DNA of 64,000 nucleotides from Glossina fuscipes (GCF_014805625.2 NW_024003633.1:20952-84951), one strand, 5' to 3'. Numbered from the stretch's first letter, positions 22,897-35,414 are shown. Notes: generated by a model not told the origin, from the sequence alone. Program-made: numbers and translations.

Positions 22897-23345
22897 ACCC
22901 TGCACAGGGTATATTAAGTTGGTGCGGACGTATGTAACACCCACAAAAGCTTAAGGTACACTCACGTTTGATTATACCGATCGATTCAGAATTCAGGGTG
23001 TAGGTCGCATTTTTGGGTGATTTTGAAGAAATTTGGCACACTGACGTTTTTTGGCCCAAGCATGAATGCTATGGAAAATGGTTCGGATCAGTCCACTTTC
23101 TCGACCACTCCCAATATGACTTCCTATTATAAAAAGCCGTTGTATCGAAAAATATTACAATTTTCAAAATTTCTCTGCAAAAGTAAGTGGTAGTATTTCG
23201 CAATTCTAAATTGGTGTGAAAAGCCGGCTTGGATCATTTTTTGAGCCCCCTCCCATATCAACGTTTCTGCAGAACTAAAGCTTTATACGGTAAAAAGTTC
23301 GAATTGTCAACATTTCATGGTGAAAGTCAAAATTGAAGTAAAGTT
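22897..23345. repeat. Dispersed repeat R1, best copy
   Basis: Opens with a palindrome, ATACCCTG-CA-CAGGGTAT, then ATTAAGTTGGTGCGGACGTA and TGTAACACCCA. This type of head is common in fly intergenic repeats. Later blocks match 5945-6480. No coding capacity is seen. Confidence 0.65.
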
Positions 23346-24219
23346 AATAAACGTCAATTTATCATTACATTTATTGTGTTTTCAGTACGTTTTCTTTTGT
23401 AAGTAAAATCATATGTATAGCAATTGACCTAATTCTAAATAAAACAATACAAATAAGATGGTATTTCGTAGAAATTTTTCAGAGATGGAATTCGGTTCTT
23501 CTAGGGTGCAGCGTATCAAATGAATTTGGGTCATATACAAAATATTAAATTATTATTCTAAAATGGGTCATAAGTATTATTGGGTTTTAGATGGGTTAAG
23601 TGTTAAGTACTAAGTTTGTTTAATAAGTGTTAAGTATATTTTTTTTTCCTTTTATTGAGGTGGTTTAGCATAATTAAAGATAGTATTGCATTTTTCGATT
23701 AGGTTTTTTATGAATTTCTTTAATGTTACCACCAATATCTAATTTTACGTTAGTATCACTTTTATCCATTATTTTACATAGATCTATGTGTGGTTTTTGA
23801 AGCTTATTAGATTTATAAAATTGTTGGTAAATATAAGTATGATTGTATGTAGTATTGAATTTATATATTATTTAGTGATGAGTAATATTGAGTGTGGTAT
23901 TGAATACATGTATTATTTACTATAGTATTATTAATTATTATTTTATACCTATAAAAATTTATATAAAATTTCAGATTATTTTTGATTTATATTTTTAAAA
24001 ATTTCATTTTATTGTTTTACAAGTTTTTATATCTTTTATCCCGTAATTTTTGTCTTCCTGTTCCCCATTTTAATATTTACATTTTTATGTTTATGTACAC
24101 CTATACTCATTTTATTTCATTTCTCTACTCTTCAATTCATTTTCATAATTGAATATTTTATTCATAAATCAAATAATATTCATAATTCAACATTTTGCAT
24201 TACTATGAATAAATCTACG
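23346..24219. other. A+T-rich intergenic, no gene seen
   Basis: Very A+T-rich, with long T runs. No recognisable exon, RNA or transposon domain. Confidence 0.45.
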
Positions 24220-26748
24220 TTTCTCAAGTGACGGTAAGCATAACAGAAGTAACTTATTCTCATTACGAGGCGAAGAGACAAGAGAGTTCAACTAAAATTC
24301 CAAAGGGCAAACAGCAAGAATTGCTTTTGAACGTATTAAATTAAATCTACATAACATCTATAGGACCGAGACTACACAACTGAGGTACACCAAACTATTG
24401 GTCTGACTAAGCACATGCAGCCTTTTTGCAATGTAAGGATCTTTCAGCTCTTCGGACCACTTCTAAATGAAAGCACTTACTTAAAGGGAGCTCAATGTGC
24501 AAATTAAAACTAATCTAGATCGAATAGAACCTCTCAGTCGATGAACGAATTATTTCCAATTTGTATGAGTCCATGAAATACGCGTCACTGAATGTCTTGC
24601 TTCTTAAGAAAAAAAGTTTTTTGCTTGCATTTTTTTGGATTTAATTTCATAAAATTTAACGAGCACCATGTAGCCGAATTGTTTAAGTCAGTTTGAAGCT
24701 GATATGATTGCGATTCCAAGTAAAACGGAGAAAGCAATTTAACATCGCCAGCGTACATTAAGACCTGGCTGGATTTAATCAGCGAAGGGAGATTATTAAT
24801 GTATAAATTAAATAAAGGGGTCCTAAGTAGCTGCTTTGAAGGACGCCAGATGTCATGGGAAATTCATACGAGGTGATGACCATGGAGGATATTTTTTGCA
24901 GATAAGAGCTTGTCCATTTTACTAAATAGAAAGGGAAGCCAGAGGCTTGGAGTTTAAAGATAAGTAAGTTATGGTTACCCAAATCAAACGCTTTGCTTAA
25001 ATCTGTGTATGTTACATCTGTGCGAGAGCCACTAGAAAAAGCCTTGTAAACATGACAAGTAAACTCTAACAAATTGGTGACCGTAGATCTTCCTTTCCGA
25101 GAGCCATGCTGGTGTGGAGAAATATACGAGTTAATGGCAAAGCCCAAATGCTGAGTTACAATTCGCTCGAATAGCTTAGACACGACACTCAACTTGGCTA
25201 TGCCCCTGTAGTTCTCACCGCGTTGTCTACTTCCAATTTTGTTAACAGGAATAAGGAAAGTACTCTTCCAACACGAAGGGAAAACACCTAAATTCACGGA
25301 CAGGTTAAAAATCTTTGAGATAACGCCACATATTTCGACAGCGCAAGATTTAAGAACACATGGTAGAACTCCATCATGTCCATGGCACAATATTATTTTA
25401 GAGAGCTTAACCTTTTAAGAAAGTTATTTTCAGAAATAGCCAAATTGGGAATTGAAACCAAGTTAGTTATAGGATATGGGTAGTTTGCTGATAAATCGGA
25501 ATTAGCAGTCGAAAAGTTTCGTCAAAGAGATTTGAGATTTCAAAACCACCCGAGGAATCAGACCCATTAAAAGAAACACTCGAGAAGTATGTGGAACTTT
25601 TTTTTTTTGAGTTAACAAATTTAAAAAAGTATTTAGGATTAGCAAACAGAGATGATTTAATGAAGAGCAGTTATCGGCAATAATATTGGCGGTTGAGCGA
25701 ATTAAATCAATGCTTTGCCGCCGTAAGCAAAAGAGTCAAAAGCAGTGTCACTTTTCGAATATATTGTTAAAAGCGTTTTTTTTCTATTCTTGCAATATTT
25801 AATTTTCTTATTAAATCACGCGGGACACGTGCTTCGAGGTCGGCATTGCTTAATCGGTGCAGATTCATCGATAGCTAGATTAAAGGTATTGTAGAACGAT
25901 GACAAGCTTTCAATATTGCCGGTCGAGAAATCAAGCCTTATATGTAAAAGATGATATTTTAGCAATAAAACATTGATTTTGCGAAAATAATAATATTTAT
26001 TTGAAAAAGTTGGATTTGGAACATTAAGGCAGTTCAACGAACCATTCTACTTGTGATGAAAGCAAATGCATATTGCTGGATGATAAGGATCCTCAGGTAA
26101 ACTAAAAGGTGGACAACGACTTACACTAATCTCAGGAAAATTGGCAAAGCAGAGATCGAGCAGTCTACCATTGCAATTAGGGGTACCGTTATATTGAACT
26201 AAATTGTGATCAAATAATTTGTTAAAGAACACAACAGATCTACCAGATGTTGAGGTAGGAATCAAACAGCCATAATTATCACTGTTACACCAAATGACTG
26301 GAGGCAAGTTGAAGTCACCCAACGCAATGACCCAATCGGTAGTTTTAGACTGCTTGGCCACTTCACAAATTAGGGCATGCTGTTTTTTTTATATGGAGAT
26401 ATAAGAATTTGGGGGAATATAGGAGCAGGTTGTAAATACCTGTTTATTAGACATTTTCGGTCGAATTACGATAAATTCCACGTCAGGAGATGTGAGAAAT
26501 TCAATTAAATTGGACGGAACTGATGCAGATATGACAATTAATACACCACCACCAACGCGATTCAATCGATCATTTCTGAAAACCTGGAAAGAATTGTGGA
26601 AAAGTTCCGACGAATGTAGATCAGGCCTTAACTAAGTTTCAGTGAAGGCCAAACAGGAAAACTCCGCGCTCGCTGAATTTAGGAGAATAGAATGAATTTT
26701 TGAATTTAGGCCGCTAACATTTTGATAAATGAGAGCCTGAAGAAACAT
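24220..26748 (-). pseudogene. Copy C ORF2: endonuclease and reverse transcriptase
   Basis: Begins MFLQALIYQNVSGLNSK at 26748, immediately after the ORF1 stop (TAAATG junction). The endonuclease reads CLAFTET followed by TAG where Trp is expected, then VGGGVLIV, ALGDFNLPP and DPYHPAI. The reverse transcriptase reads YRGIAKLSVVSKLFERIV, QHGSRKGRSTVTNLLEF, YTDLSKAFD and SGVLQSSYLGPLY. The catalytic box is YAGDVKLL rather than YADDVKLF, so one metal-binding Asp is gone. The terminal thumb region is recognisable around 24230-24380 (YRCYVD, VQKQFLLFAL). Breaks occur in the linker 25400-25810 and near 24770. Confidence 0.82.
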
Positions 26749-27560
26749 TTAGTTTTCTGAAGGCGACAGGACTACTGGTTTAGTATTACGGGGACGATCA
26801 CGACGGATAAATTCCTTTATTAAGGATCCAACTGGCCATAGTGGTTTATCTAACAACATATCAATGTTTTCAGTCGGAGCAAGAATTTTAAAAGAAGCGC
26901 TTGCTAATTTAAAAAAAACTAACCTGCTTTAGATTGACTGATGGGACTTTCACCGCCAGATAACTTTTTATGTTATCCACAGATGTATCGGGTGCCAGTC
27001 TTGACACAAATATTGCTTTTCTGGGAGGAACTGCCGTCAAGCAAATATCATCACTACTAAGAACAGTAGGGTACACATCTTGGGAGTTATGAGAGGGGGA
27101 GAATATTGAGAGGGAGACCACACTTGCACGAGCAGCTTGTGCGACATGCCCAGTTTGATCAGCGCTGATACTCGAACAGCGAAGAGGAGGTAATGATTTA
27201 TTTTGCTCTTTATTATTTTTAGGTGATGACGCCTGAGTAGACTAAGTGACGGCAATGGGAGGAGATACCCTTGCCACTTCAGCATCATTTAAACCAGAAG
27301 GACTTGCCGGCTTATTTCTAACTGTTTTGTTACAGACCGACTCAGCAACATCGGAAACGCTGACGTTCATTGTAGAGATTGAGGAAGCGCTAACTTGTAC
27401 CAACGAATCAGATTAAGAAGGAATCAGAGGTACCGCACGCTACGCTACGAGTGGTAATTTTGCTAGCTTGGGAAGAAGATGAGTGCTCAATAAAACGGTT
27501 TTCATCAAACCTAGACTTAATTAGCTCAAACCTCCAATATCATTGGAAGTCAGCTGTTGG
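26749..27560 (-). pseudogene. Copy C ORF1, C-terminal part
   Basis: Matches the ORF1 of copy D. There is a Ser/Val-rich linker (27250-27430), then AIFVSRLAPDTSVDNIKSYL, followed by VNLKQVSFF at about 26910-27040 and the conserved KPLWPVGSLIKEF region at about 26800-26870. The N-terminal zinc finger seen in copy E is absent, because sequence beyond about 27560 is mariner. At least two frameshifts are present. Confidence 0.7.
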
Positions 27561-27599
27561 AGCAGCGAACGTGACACCATGGCCTTTTATGCCTAATTA

Positions 27600-28640
27600 C
27601 TATAAATATTTGGGTCAAACATGCACCGTTTTGTTGTACGATTTGCTGCCATTTTAAAGGTAACTTCAAAATGCCTCTCTCATAGAAGTCCTGGTCTCTA
27701 TTTGCAAAAAACTCTAGTAGTCGATTTTCACAATCCTCCCTAGATTCCAATTTTTTATCATTAAAGAAATTTTGCAATGCAAGAAAAAGATGATAATCGC
27801 TTGGTGCCAAGTCCGGACTGTATGGCGGATGCGTTAAAACTTCCCAACAAAGCTCCCGAAGTTTCTGGCGAATCACTGTCGATGTGTGTGGCCTAGCGTT
27901 GTCCTGGTGGAACACGACACCTCTCCTGTTGGCCAATTCTGGCCGTTTCTGTTGTTGACAGTAGAGATCAGAATTTAGCGTTTGGCCATATGGAAGCAAC
28001 TCATAATAAATAATCCCCTTCCAGTCCCACCAAATGCATAGCAAAACCTTCCTGGCCGTTAGTCCTGGTTTGACCACCATTTGAGGTGCTTCACCGCTCT
28101 TTGACCACGATCGTTTTCGCACAGGGTTATCGTATGTGATCCATTTCTCATCTCCAGTCACCATCCGTTTAAGAAATGGGTCTATCTCATTCCGTTTGGC
28201 CAAGGCTTAGCAGATGGAAATTCGATCCATCATGTTTTTTTCTGTTAATTGGTGTGGCACCCAAACATCGAGCTTCTTTTTGAATCCAGCTTTGTGTAAA
28301 TGGTTTAAAACTGTTTTATGGTCGATTTTTAGCTCCTTGGCGATGTTACGACTGCTAACATGCCGGTCAACTTCGATCATTTCTCCGATTTTATCGACAT
28401 TTTCGACGATCGGCCTGTGCGAGGTGCATCTTTAACATCAAAAATTCCTGAACGGAATCTACGGAACCAAAATTGCACATAATTGGCTGTTACAGTATAG
28501 GAACCATAAACACCATTCACAATTTTAGCCGCCTGGGGTGCATTTTCGCCTTTGTCAAAGAAAAACTGTAAAATGTACCGAATTTTCTCTTTGTTCACTT
28601 CCATTTTTAACACGCTGTAGCTCACAACTGAATGCACCAA
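27600..28640 (-). mobile_element. Mariner (DD34D) transposon, decayed
   Basis: About 1 kb holding a nearly complete mariner transposase on the minus strand, lying against the truncated 5' end of copy C. The terminal inverted repeats could not be resolved by eye, so the outer limits are approximate. The right edge may extend to the ATGTACAGTA direct repeats near 28675-28701. Confidence 0.8.
27619..28604 (-). pseudogene. Mariner transposase
   Basis: Starts MEVNKEKIRYILQFFFDKGE at 28604, with the N-terminal helix-turn-helix region ending in DVKDAPRTGR. The catalytic triad region is intact by eye: TGDEKW (first Asp), HQDNARPH (second) and YSPDLAPSDYHLF (third, DD34D spacing). The WVPHQL linker motif is also present. 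The frame is broken by a one-base loss near 28428 and by a TAA at about 28208 (ISIC-stop-ALAKR). A short in-frame gap removes several residues near YCQQQKRPEL. After NGACLTQI the frame runs on into flanking sequence. It is not expected to make active transposase. Confidence 0.85.
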
Positions 28641-28701
28641 ACAAAAAACAGCAAAAGAATTTTTTTTACTGCGAAATGTACAGTATGTAAATGTACAGTA
28701 G

Positions 28702-29464
28702 CGGAAATTGTTTGATCGATACTTTACGAGAAATCTATCAGTGCAGCCATCTACCGAAAAATAATGGATTTCTTTTTCCCCAAACTAATATATTTAAGGT
28801 TTTCTACATAGCTTTTTTAGGATTTCAACAGCCAACCATCACAATATTCAAGGTCTGCTGGTTGATGCACAGTTCTTCTTTTCTTGTTAAGTAGTGCTTA
28901 CGTGAAGTGTGCAATGTTCTTGTCCTTCTTGTACAAATAGAATACGCTTTTGTATTCGATGATTTGTATAAAATTGAAAAATCTTCTGCTAATTGCGATT
29001 TTGCTCTTCGAGCGAACTAAAGTATTTTTAAATGAAAATGAATAAAAAAAATTATTGTTCAGCCAAATCTAGTAAGATAGGCTGACGTTGCCAAAAAAAA
29101 TTCTAGCAATTTCGCGAAAATTATATTGGATTAAATTTCTTCAATAGTTCACTTCAATCCTAAATAGCACTCCAAGTACTTTAACCTGTCACTTTATGAC
29201 CAGAATTGGGATAAGAAAACCGTTTTTCTTCAACCAGTTTTGGTGAATCTTTATGAGAATAAGCTTGCTGATGAGTGGAATGATGATGACGCCATATATT
29301 TTTTCATATGATTAAGTAATAACATTATTAAGCATAGTGCAATCTCGAATAGCAACGTGGTAAGCCAATAAAATGATATACTTCCTTACAAAAGAGAATA
29401 GTTTCGCAATTGTCTTTGTTCCAATGAATTTCGTTATAAGAAGAAAAGGAAAAGAAGAAACTTT
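28702..29464. other. Intergenic, no gene seen
   Basis: No gene, RNA or transposon domain was recognised. I looked here for the missing ORF1 N-terminus of copy C and did not find it. Confidence 0.4.
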
Positions 29465-29632
29465 TTAATCTCTTCAGTGCTACATAAATATATTACACGA
29501 TTTCGTTGGTAAATCGCAGTATGGTGGGGCATGGTATTACATAACATTGCTGCGCCTACTTCTTACAATATGCGGTTACCGTAGATGCGGTAACATGCTG
29601 TTCTCACATCAATTCCTTTTTCCTAGAGAATC
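29465..29632. repeat. Dispersed repeat R3, copy 1
   Basis: About 165 bp resembling 54853-55010 in the same orientation. Shared pieces include AATCTCTTCAGTGC versus AATTTCTTCAATGC, GATTTCGTT, GCATGGTGGGG-like, ACATTGCTGCGCCTA-like and AACATGCT(G/A)TTCTCA. Its nature is unknown. Confidence 0.65.
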
Positions 29633-29932
29633 AAATCGAGTTTTTCACTTTTGTTAGGCGAATTAAGGCATGGCTTTTAAATACTTTCTTCCTTAGTCTA
29701 TGTCCATTTTGTGTTCACTATGATGTATGGGTGGGTGTGGCTTTAGCCGCATCCATTCTTATTTATAGGCAAGATAGAAGATGGTGACGGAATTAATGAA
29801 CATCCCTGTAAATTTTAGCATTACAAAGCTTGTCATCAGAATTTTGAAAGTCCAACTTATGTTTTTCTCATCATTGTACATTTTTAGAACTTTTTAGAAC
29901 CAAATCTTTTTATGCTCACTATATACACACAT
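29633..29932. other. Intergenic, no gene seen
   Basis: No coding or RNA signal was recognised. Confidence 0.35.
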
Positions 29933-30134
29933 TGTGAGGGCCATTTTTGCCCAAAACCTGGTGCTGGGGTAGCTCAGCGTCTCCAGGTTTCCTTTCACAA
30001 GAAATCTAATTTCTCTTTACTTAATTTTCTCTTCACTTAATTTCTCTTCACTTAATCCTAATTTACTCTAATAACCCCTCTCAGAGACGAAGGACCTGTG
30101 AGGCCAAAACGAGGGACGAATTTGGTTCTTCACA
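29933..30134 (-). mobile_element. Solo LTR, family 2, copy 2 (internally deleted)
   Basis: Starts TGTGAGGGCC and ends GTTCTTCACA on the plus strand. It shares GTGAGGCCAAAACGAGGGAC and CTGGGG-AGCTCAGCG with 4689-5114 but is only about 200 bp. Flanking 4-mers ACAT and ATAT differ by one base. The interior has a TTTCTCTTCACTTAA tandem. Confidence 0.62.
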
Positions 30135-31254
30135 ATATATATAATATTCATATATATATATAAAATGGACTTTGTAGAACACTACAAAGCGCCAGGTAGT
30201 AAATTGTTTTTTTTCCAAAACGGTAAATGATTTCTATTGAATTATACAATGAAGGAAAAATATAAAATATGAGTAAATAGTGTACATGTTTGTACGCGTT
30301 GTGGCGGTATGAAATATTTTGAAATATTTATAAACACATGTTTAACACATCCAAGATCACATTGCTCTTAGAACTCATACACTATACGTTAGGAAATTCT
30401 TATGCTTTTTTCATTTGTTCACGTGTTTGTGCAAGCAAAGGAAAAAATCGTCTCTTTTCGCGCAAGTATAGTCCACGAAAGCATTTCCTCGAAACCATTG
30501 GTGCTGCGCGAGGAACTTAAGAATTCTTTGTTGAAGGTCGTATCGAAATGCAGATAGTTTGCGTACGTTTACGTTCCAGTAATGTCGTGTACTCGCTGTA
30601 AAATATAATTCAAACGAAAATATTTCAGCAGTAATTGTTTTACTGCGTTTTTACTCTACTGGCTATTTCAAAATCGCCACAGTGCGCATAATTTGCACGC
30701 AAACCTAACCAGCGTGTAGATCGAAATCATTATAGTCGATCCAAATCTTGTAAGGGTTAAGAAGCTTGAAAAAGTCAAACTTGATTCTAATGTTTTCCAA
30801 TTATCAAAAAATAATAAATTAATTTAAGAAAGTGAACAAAATATACAATAGATCGAAGTAAACGGAACATAATTTGGTTTGTTTTGCAAAAAAGTTGAGA
30901 AATCGTTAATGCTTTCATTGGAGGTCTATAAATTTTAGTCTTAGAGTTCTCCTTAGAAAAACGCGTGGGCCGATTTAGCAAATCGATCTACATGTCAGAC
31001 CACTAAGATTCAAAACAAAGAGCTTCAATTCTTTTTTTATAACATCTCTGTGCCCGCTTCGAAAACTAACTAGATCAGATCACTAAAAATATAAGTAGGG
31101 CCAAGTAGGTAAATCTGGTATTTAGTTGGTATAAAGTCGTTAGAAGCCTAAACTAAATTAACACGTATGTGATTTTTGGAGGATACGATATAGATTACAT
31201 GGCGAAGGACGAATGAATGTCATGTCGCTGTTTTTTTAAACAGAGATCGTCCAC
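30135..31254. other. Intergenic, no gene seen
   Basis: Several short open frames occur on both strands. None has a recognisable domain, signal peptide with context, or splice support. Confidence 0.4.
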
Positions 31255-31615
31255 AGGCTTGCATCGCATTGTCTATTATAAATTCGGCCAAATTGAATTT
31301 AATCGCTTTCTTCCTATTTATGTTGGAGAGCTTTGAAGAACGAATGTGCGAATGTGCGTTTGAAGTGCGAAAAGAAAAACAATCTGTCATGCACGTTAGA
31401 ATATTGATTTTTAAATTGAACAAAAAAAAACCTTGTCATATAAATGGAATTGATGCTCAATAGTCGTCTTCTAAATATAAGTTTAAAAATTTGGAACGTC
31501 GCTATCACTAATGGCTTCAAATCTAAACAAATGAGAAAATTATATTCGCTTGCGAATTCTTTTCTTTTGTACCCATTACTATTATGGTAAACGATTAAAA
31601 AAAGGGACAATAAAA
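31255..31615. repeat. Dispersed repeat R2 copy
   Basis: Contains GGCCAAATTGAATTTAATCG, GAACGAATGTGCG and a right end reading TTATGGTAAACGATTAAAAA. These features recur in other R2 copies. Opposed overlapping frames (31220-31610) are by-products. Confidence 0.45.
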
Positions 31616-31839
31616 ATTTTCATGTTTCATAATATTAGGTGAGCGTGGCATATTTTTAATAATTTTGTAGAATATTAACTTGAAAATTTATATTGTGTAT
31701 CTGGTGTAATTTATGAGCAAGGAGCAATAGACACAGAAAGCAAAAAAGTTCACACTACGCTCAGACGTGGGCATTGTAGGCGTGTTGTTTGAACTGCTTA
31801 CGCCATTTTCAAACTCTTTTGCAGGCATTACCTATTTTC
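31616..31839. other. Spacer between R2 copies
   Basis: Includes GACGTGGGCATTGTAGGCGT, in a style common in fly R2-type repeats. No gene. Confidence 0.35.
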
Positions 31840-32340
31840 TGCGCACGAGACAGTGTGTACTATGCATAGTCTATATTTAAAGATGGACATACTTAGCTGC
31901 ACTACGAATTTGAGATTGGCTGAAAACTTATATTCTTCATAGGGGTTTTTAAGCTTACTCCTGCGTGTTGTTAAAGCGTGGAAAAAGAAATGAAATTTGG
32001 TAAAGTGTAACATTAGGGAGACGTGGTCAATTTTTCCCATTTTTGCACAGATACTAGAACATTGTTCATAGAATACAGGTTCAAATTTTTGTAAATTTAT
32101 CCGCTGTAGCTTATGAGAAACGATTAAATCCCTTTTTTTATTTCTTTTGAAAGCAGACGTTTTTTGGCTTACTGTGCGAGTTGCTATAGACATGTGCTTT
32201 GGCCTGATTTGGGCGATTTTCAATATCAACCTGGGTGCAAGCATTTCTAATATTTTTGCCAAATTTGAAGCCGAAGTTCAATTTTTGCCGGCAATGTTTG
32301 ATTTATTTGAAATTAAAAAAAATGTAAGCAACTTTATCGG
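31840..32340. repeat. Dispersed repeat R2 copy
   Basis: Carries GGTTCAAATTTTTGTAAATT and CTGTAGCTTATGAGAAACGA, matching 7600-7640 and 53450-53500. It then has a TTTTTGCCAAATTTGAA segment matching 7740-7770. The minus-strand 144-codon frame (31828-32262) lies wholly within the repeat and is rejected as a gene. Confidence 0.5.
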
Positions 32341-34344
32341 CGTTTAGAGAAAAAAAGGGTGTGGCAATAAATCAGTGAATAGTTCTAGTTTACCAAAAGG
32401 TCTTTAGAATTTCATTTTTCGATAAGTATGATTTGGTATGTAAGCAAAAAAACTCAGATTATTTCCATTGAGAATGGTATTAAATTCATTCTTCGTTAAA
32501 AACAAGTGTCGGTTAGTGTCGCATATTAAAATTGTTTTTATAATAAGAACGTCTTCATGTGAAGCACGCTGTATATGTGATTGATAGTATCTTTTGCTTC
32601 ATTGTAATTTTCAAAGATAGTTTGAAGATTATATGGGAATGTCTGGTGTAAGTAAGCTGAAAAGCAGCGGTTTCAACATCCAAAAGCTTATACATACAAC
32701 TCATTCTGATTCCCTTGCCAACAGTAGTTATCGATCTTAAAAATTAACAGAAAACAAGTCGACTTGGCAGAATTGCTTCTACCTCACGCTTTCTAAAAAA
32801 AAAGGAAAAAAGTGGCTGGGCATGATAGGCACTTCATTATTGTTTTTTTTTGCAAATATTCGAGAATCTCTCATAGACTATTTTAAGTAATAAGCAAAGA
32901 ATGCAATTTTCTTTTTGCTTTTGCATATGGGGAATATAGTCGTATTCTGAGCAACATCAGGGACACATTACAAGTCGCAATTTTTCAGCACGCTGTGCGA
33001 GGCTTAACATTACTTTATAATAACTACCCTAGTACAATACCGTTCTGTGATAGAACTAGTAACAACTGTCAAAGGGTTTTCTTATGAGTTTACGTTAAGA
33101 ATCTCAAAATTGGTACATAATCAAAACTACTACAACAAGACTATACTTTTGCTTTTATGACTAGTAACCGATCTGAACCTCACAGCATATCTCATAAACT
33201 CAAATTATGTTGCGCTGTAGTTCGTTTTTTTTCATCGAGTCGGTCAATTTCTAATATCTGCCTGCAAGAGCATCCAATACGTTTATTAAATTTAAATACC
33301 TTAATTTTACGGGAAACGCTTATAATATGCTTAGTTCCATTGAAAATTTTCCAATAAGCGAGAATGAGACTTTTGCCTGCTTTTGCTTAGCTATGTAATT
33401 CTTCCTGTTTTTTCACATATAAAATTTATTTTAATTTCCAAATTATATAGTAAATATTATGTTTTAATTAATTAAAAACTAATTTGTTTAATTACATGAA
33501 TTATTATCCCCAAAAATACAATACACAACAGCAAAAAAAGAAAAAGCTGCTGCCTCTATAGATGCACGTCACCTCGGTGAAATGTAGTTACAAGTAATAT
33601 TCAAATACTGAACTCCTTATAAAGATTATTATTAGATGAAAAGCCAAATTATTCCGTCTTCATCAAAGTCTGATCTCGTCATCGACGCAAAGTTAGGTCG
33701 GTGAATAATAGTAAATTCTACATCCGGACGACAGAGGATATTAAAACTGAGTAAAAGGCTATGTGAACCAGCAGCACAATCAAAAATCCAGATAATATTT
33801 CCCTATCAATGGAAATCCGACCACATGCATAATGCTATGCAACAAAGAATGTAGTCTGAAAAAGGGAAAGAAAAGATAAGGAAAATTTTACATTGAATTC
33901 AATTTTGTATTCAGTACACTACAAACAAAAAACATTTTACTCATCATAGTTACATCAGAGGCATTGTCAGGAAGAGTGATGTAACGTCACCCCTTCTACA
34001 GCCGAGGTGTACTCAGGGCCATTCAAAGGCATTCGCATGTATGGTTTCTTAAATGGACCTTCAATTGGCTGTTTGATTCGTTTGTTTTATTTTTGTTCTT
34101 TCTTTCAGAAATATGGTGAGTTTTTATATCATAATCGCTCGGAGGAAGGATAAATGAATAGGAAAGAAAATAAGTGAATAGGCAAACGAAAAAGAAAAAT
34201 TATCAGGGCAACTAATTGCGCGATGTTTCGATGTTTTAGTCCCGAAACTGTGAGTTTCACCGTAAAATACCGTTGCAGATGTAGCTTTAAGGCTTTTATT
34301 GCAGAAGTCGCTGTGTTAATATATAATCTGCAAGGCTTATTCCT
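32341..34344. other. Intergenic, no gene seen
   Basis: Two kilobases of A+T-rich DNA. No exon, RNA gene or transposon protein was recognised. Confidence 0.4.
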
Positions 34345-34490
34345 CAGATCGAAGGATGATGGGCGGTCCTTTAGCAGAAACCAACCAATCGACACCGTTC
34401 TAAAGTAATAATCAGGATTATTTATTAGACCGAAGAATGATTGGCAGCAAACAACCAATTACTAACGTTCTGAAATAATAGCGAGAATGC
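34345..34490. repeat. Two-unit tandem repeat, period about 81 bp
   Basis: AGATCGAAGGATGATGGG at 34348 and AGACCGAAGAATGATTGG at 34428 each head a unit. Each is followed by CAACCAAT and then CGTTCTAAAGTAATAATCAG or CGTTCTGAAATAATAGCGAG. The second unit is slightly shorter. Confidence 0.65.
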
Positions 34491-35414
34491 TTCAATGCCG
34501 CTAACCAATTAAAAGAAAGATCTGTGGTCACGCGCGGCTTTTATAGCTGTCGATTCACTTGCTACGCTGCTGTGAAATTACTAATACATGTCAGAGAGTT
34601 CTGAGAGAAAATTATTTGGCAGTGCATCTTTAACTTAGCGTATAGTATTGCGAGAGTTGTGCTATAATGTACATAGAGCTTAATGGTGAATATGTCTCTC
34701 TATATTTGTATTTTGCTGTTGTCAAGGAGATTTAGGAAAATTTTCATGGCGTCAGCGGAAAAGATCGGTTCTTAATACCTATGCCGTTGTGTACGCTTGC
34801 GTACACACAAAACCGGTGTTATTGTGCAATGAGCAAATGTGAAGGTAGACCTATGGGATTAATAACCTTAGCTTGTGAGATCAATGAAAATTTAATATAT
34901 GTGACTATAAGAATGTGCATAAGTTAGATATTTAGATAATATGCGTAAATAAGTTTATATATAGAAAGGAACATATGTGCATATTTACTTATTTATTAAT
35001 TTATATTATTTACTTACACACGAAAGTCAACTAAAACAAATTAACACTCGAATTCAATTAATTAATATTAAAAACTAGTATAAAGTATATAAGCAGAAAT
35101 AAGGAACAAAATGTATACAACAAGCACAGAGGCACACCCACATTCAGTACAGATCCAAATTGCAAATGAACTCCTAATCCATTGCAAACATGCATAAGCT
35201 TGCAAAGCACCTGATACAGTCAACAACAATTAATTTTCGAATCATAATGAGATATTAAAGTTAAAAATTGGTTTAAGTACGACATAGGCAAATCGAGACT
35301 ATTAAGCAAAGTTGTTTTGATAGACTTTCAAGAATCCAGTATTAAGATTAAGTGATAGACATCATTCAGGTTTCTGCAAACAACTCTAAACGGGTTAAGC
35401 AGCTAATAATTATA
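34491..35414. other. Intergenic / possible 3' region of copy E; hairpin at 34788-34807
   Basis: No gene was recognised. TGTGTACGC-TT-GCGTACACA forms a tight hairpin at 34788-34807. The part next to 35415 may be the 3' UTR of copy E, but no poly-A or simple-repeat tail marking its end was found. Confidence 0.4.

Larger units (their letters stand above)
24220..27560 (-). mobile_element. Jockey/CR1-like non-LTR element, copy C
   Basis: About 3.3 kb on the minus strand carrying the ORF1 C-terminal part, endonuclease and most of the reverse transcriptase. It is closely related to copy D (61440 to the end) and copy E (35415-38760). The 5' end is missing or lost where a mariner begins at about 27600. 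No RNase H is present. Several stops and frameshifts make it inactive. Confidence 0.85.

Noticed and set aside
31828..32262. 144-codon minus-strand open frame
   Set aside because: Lies entirely in an R2 dispersed repeat whose other copies are not open in this frame.
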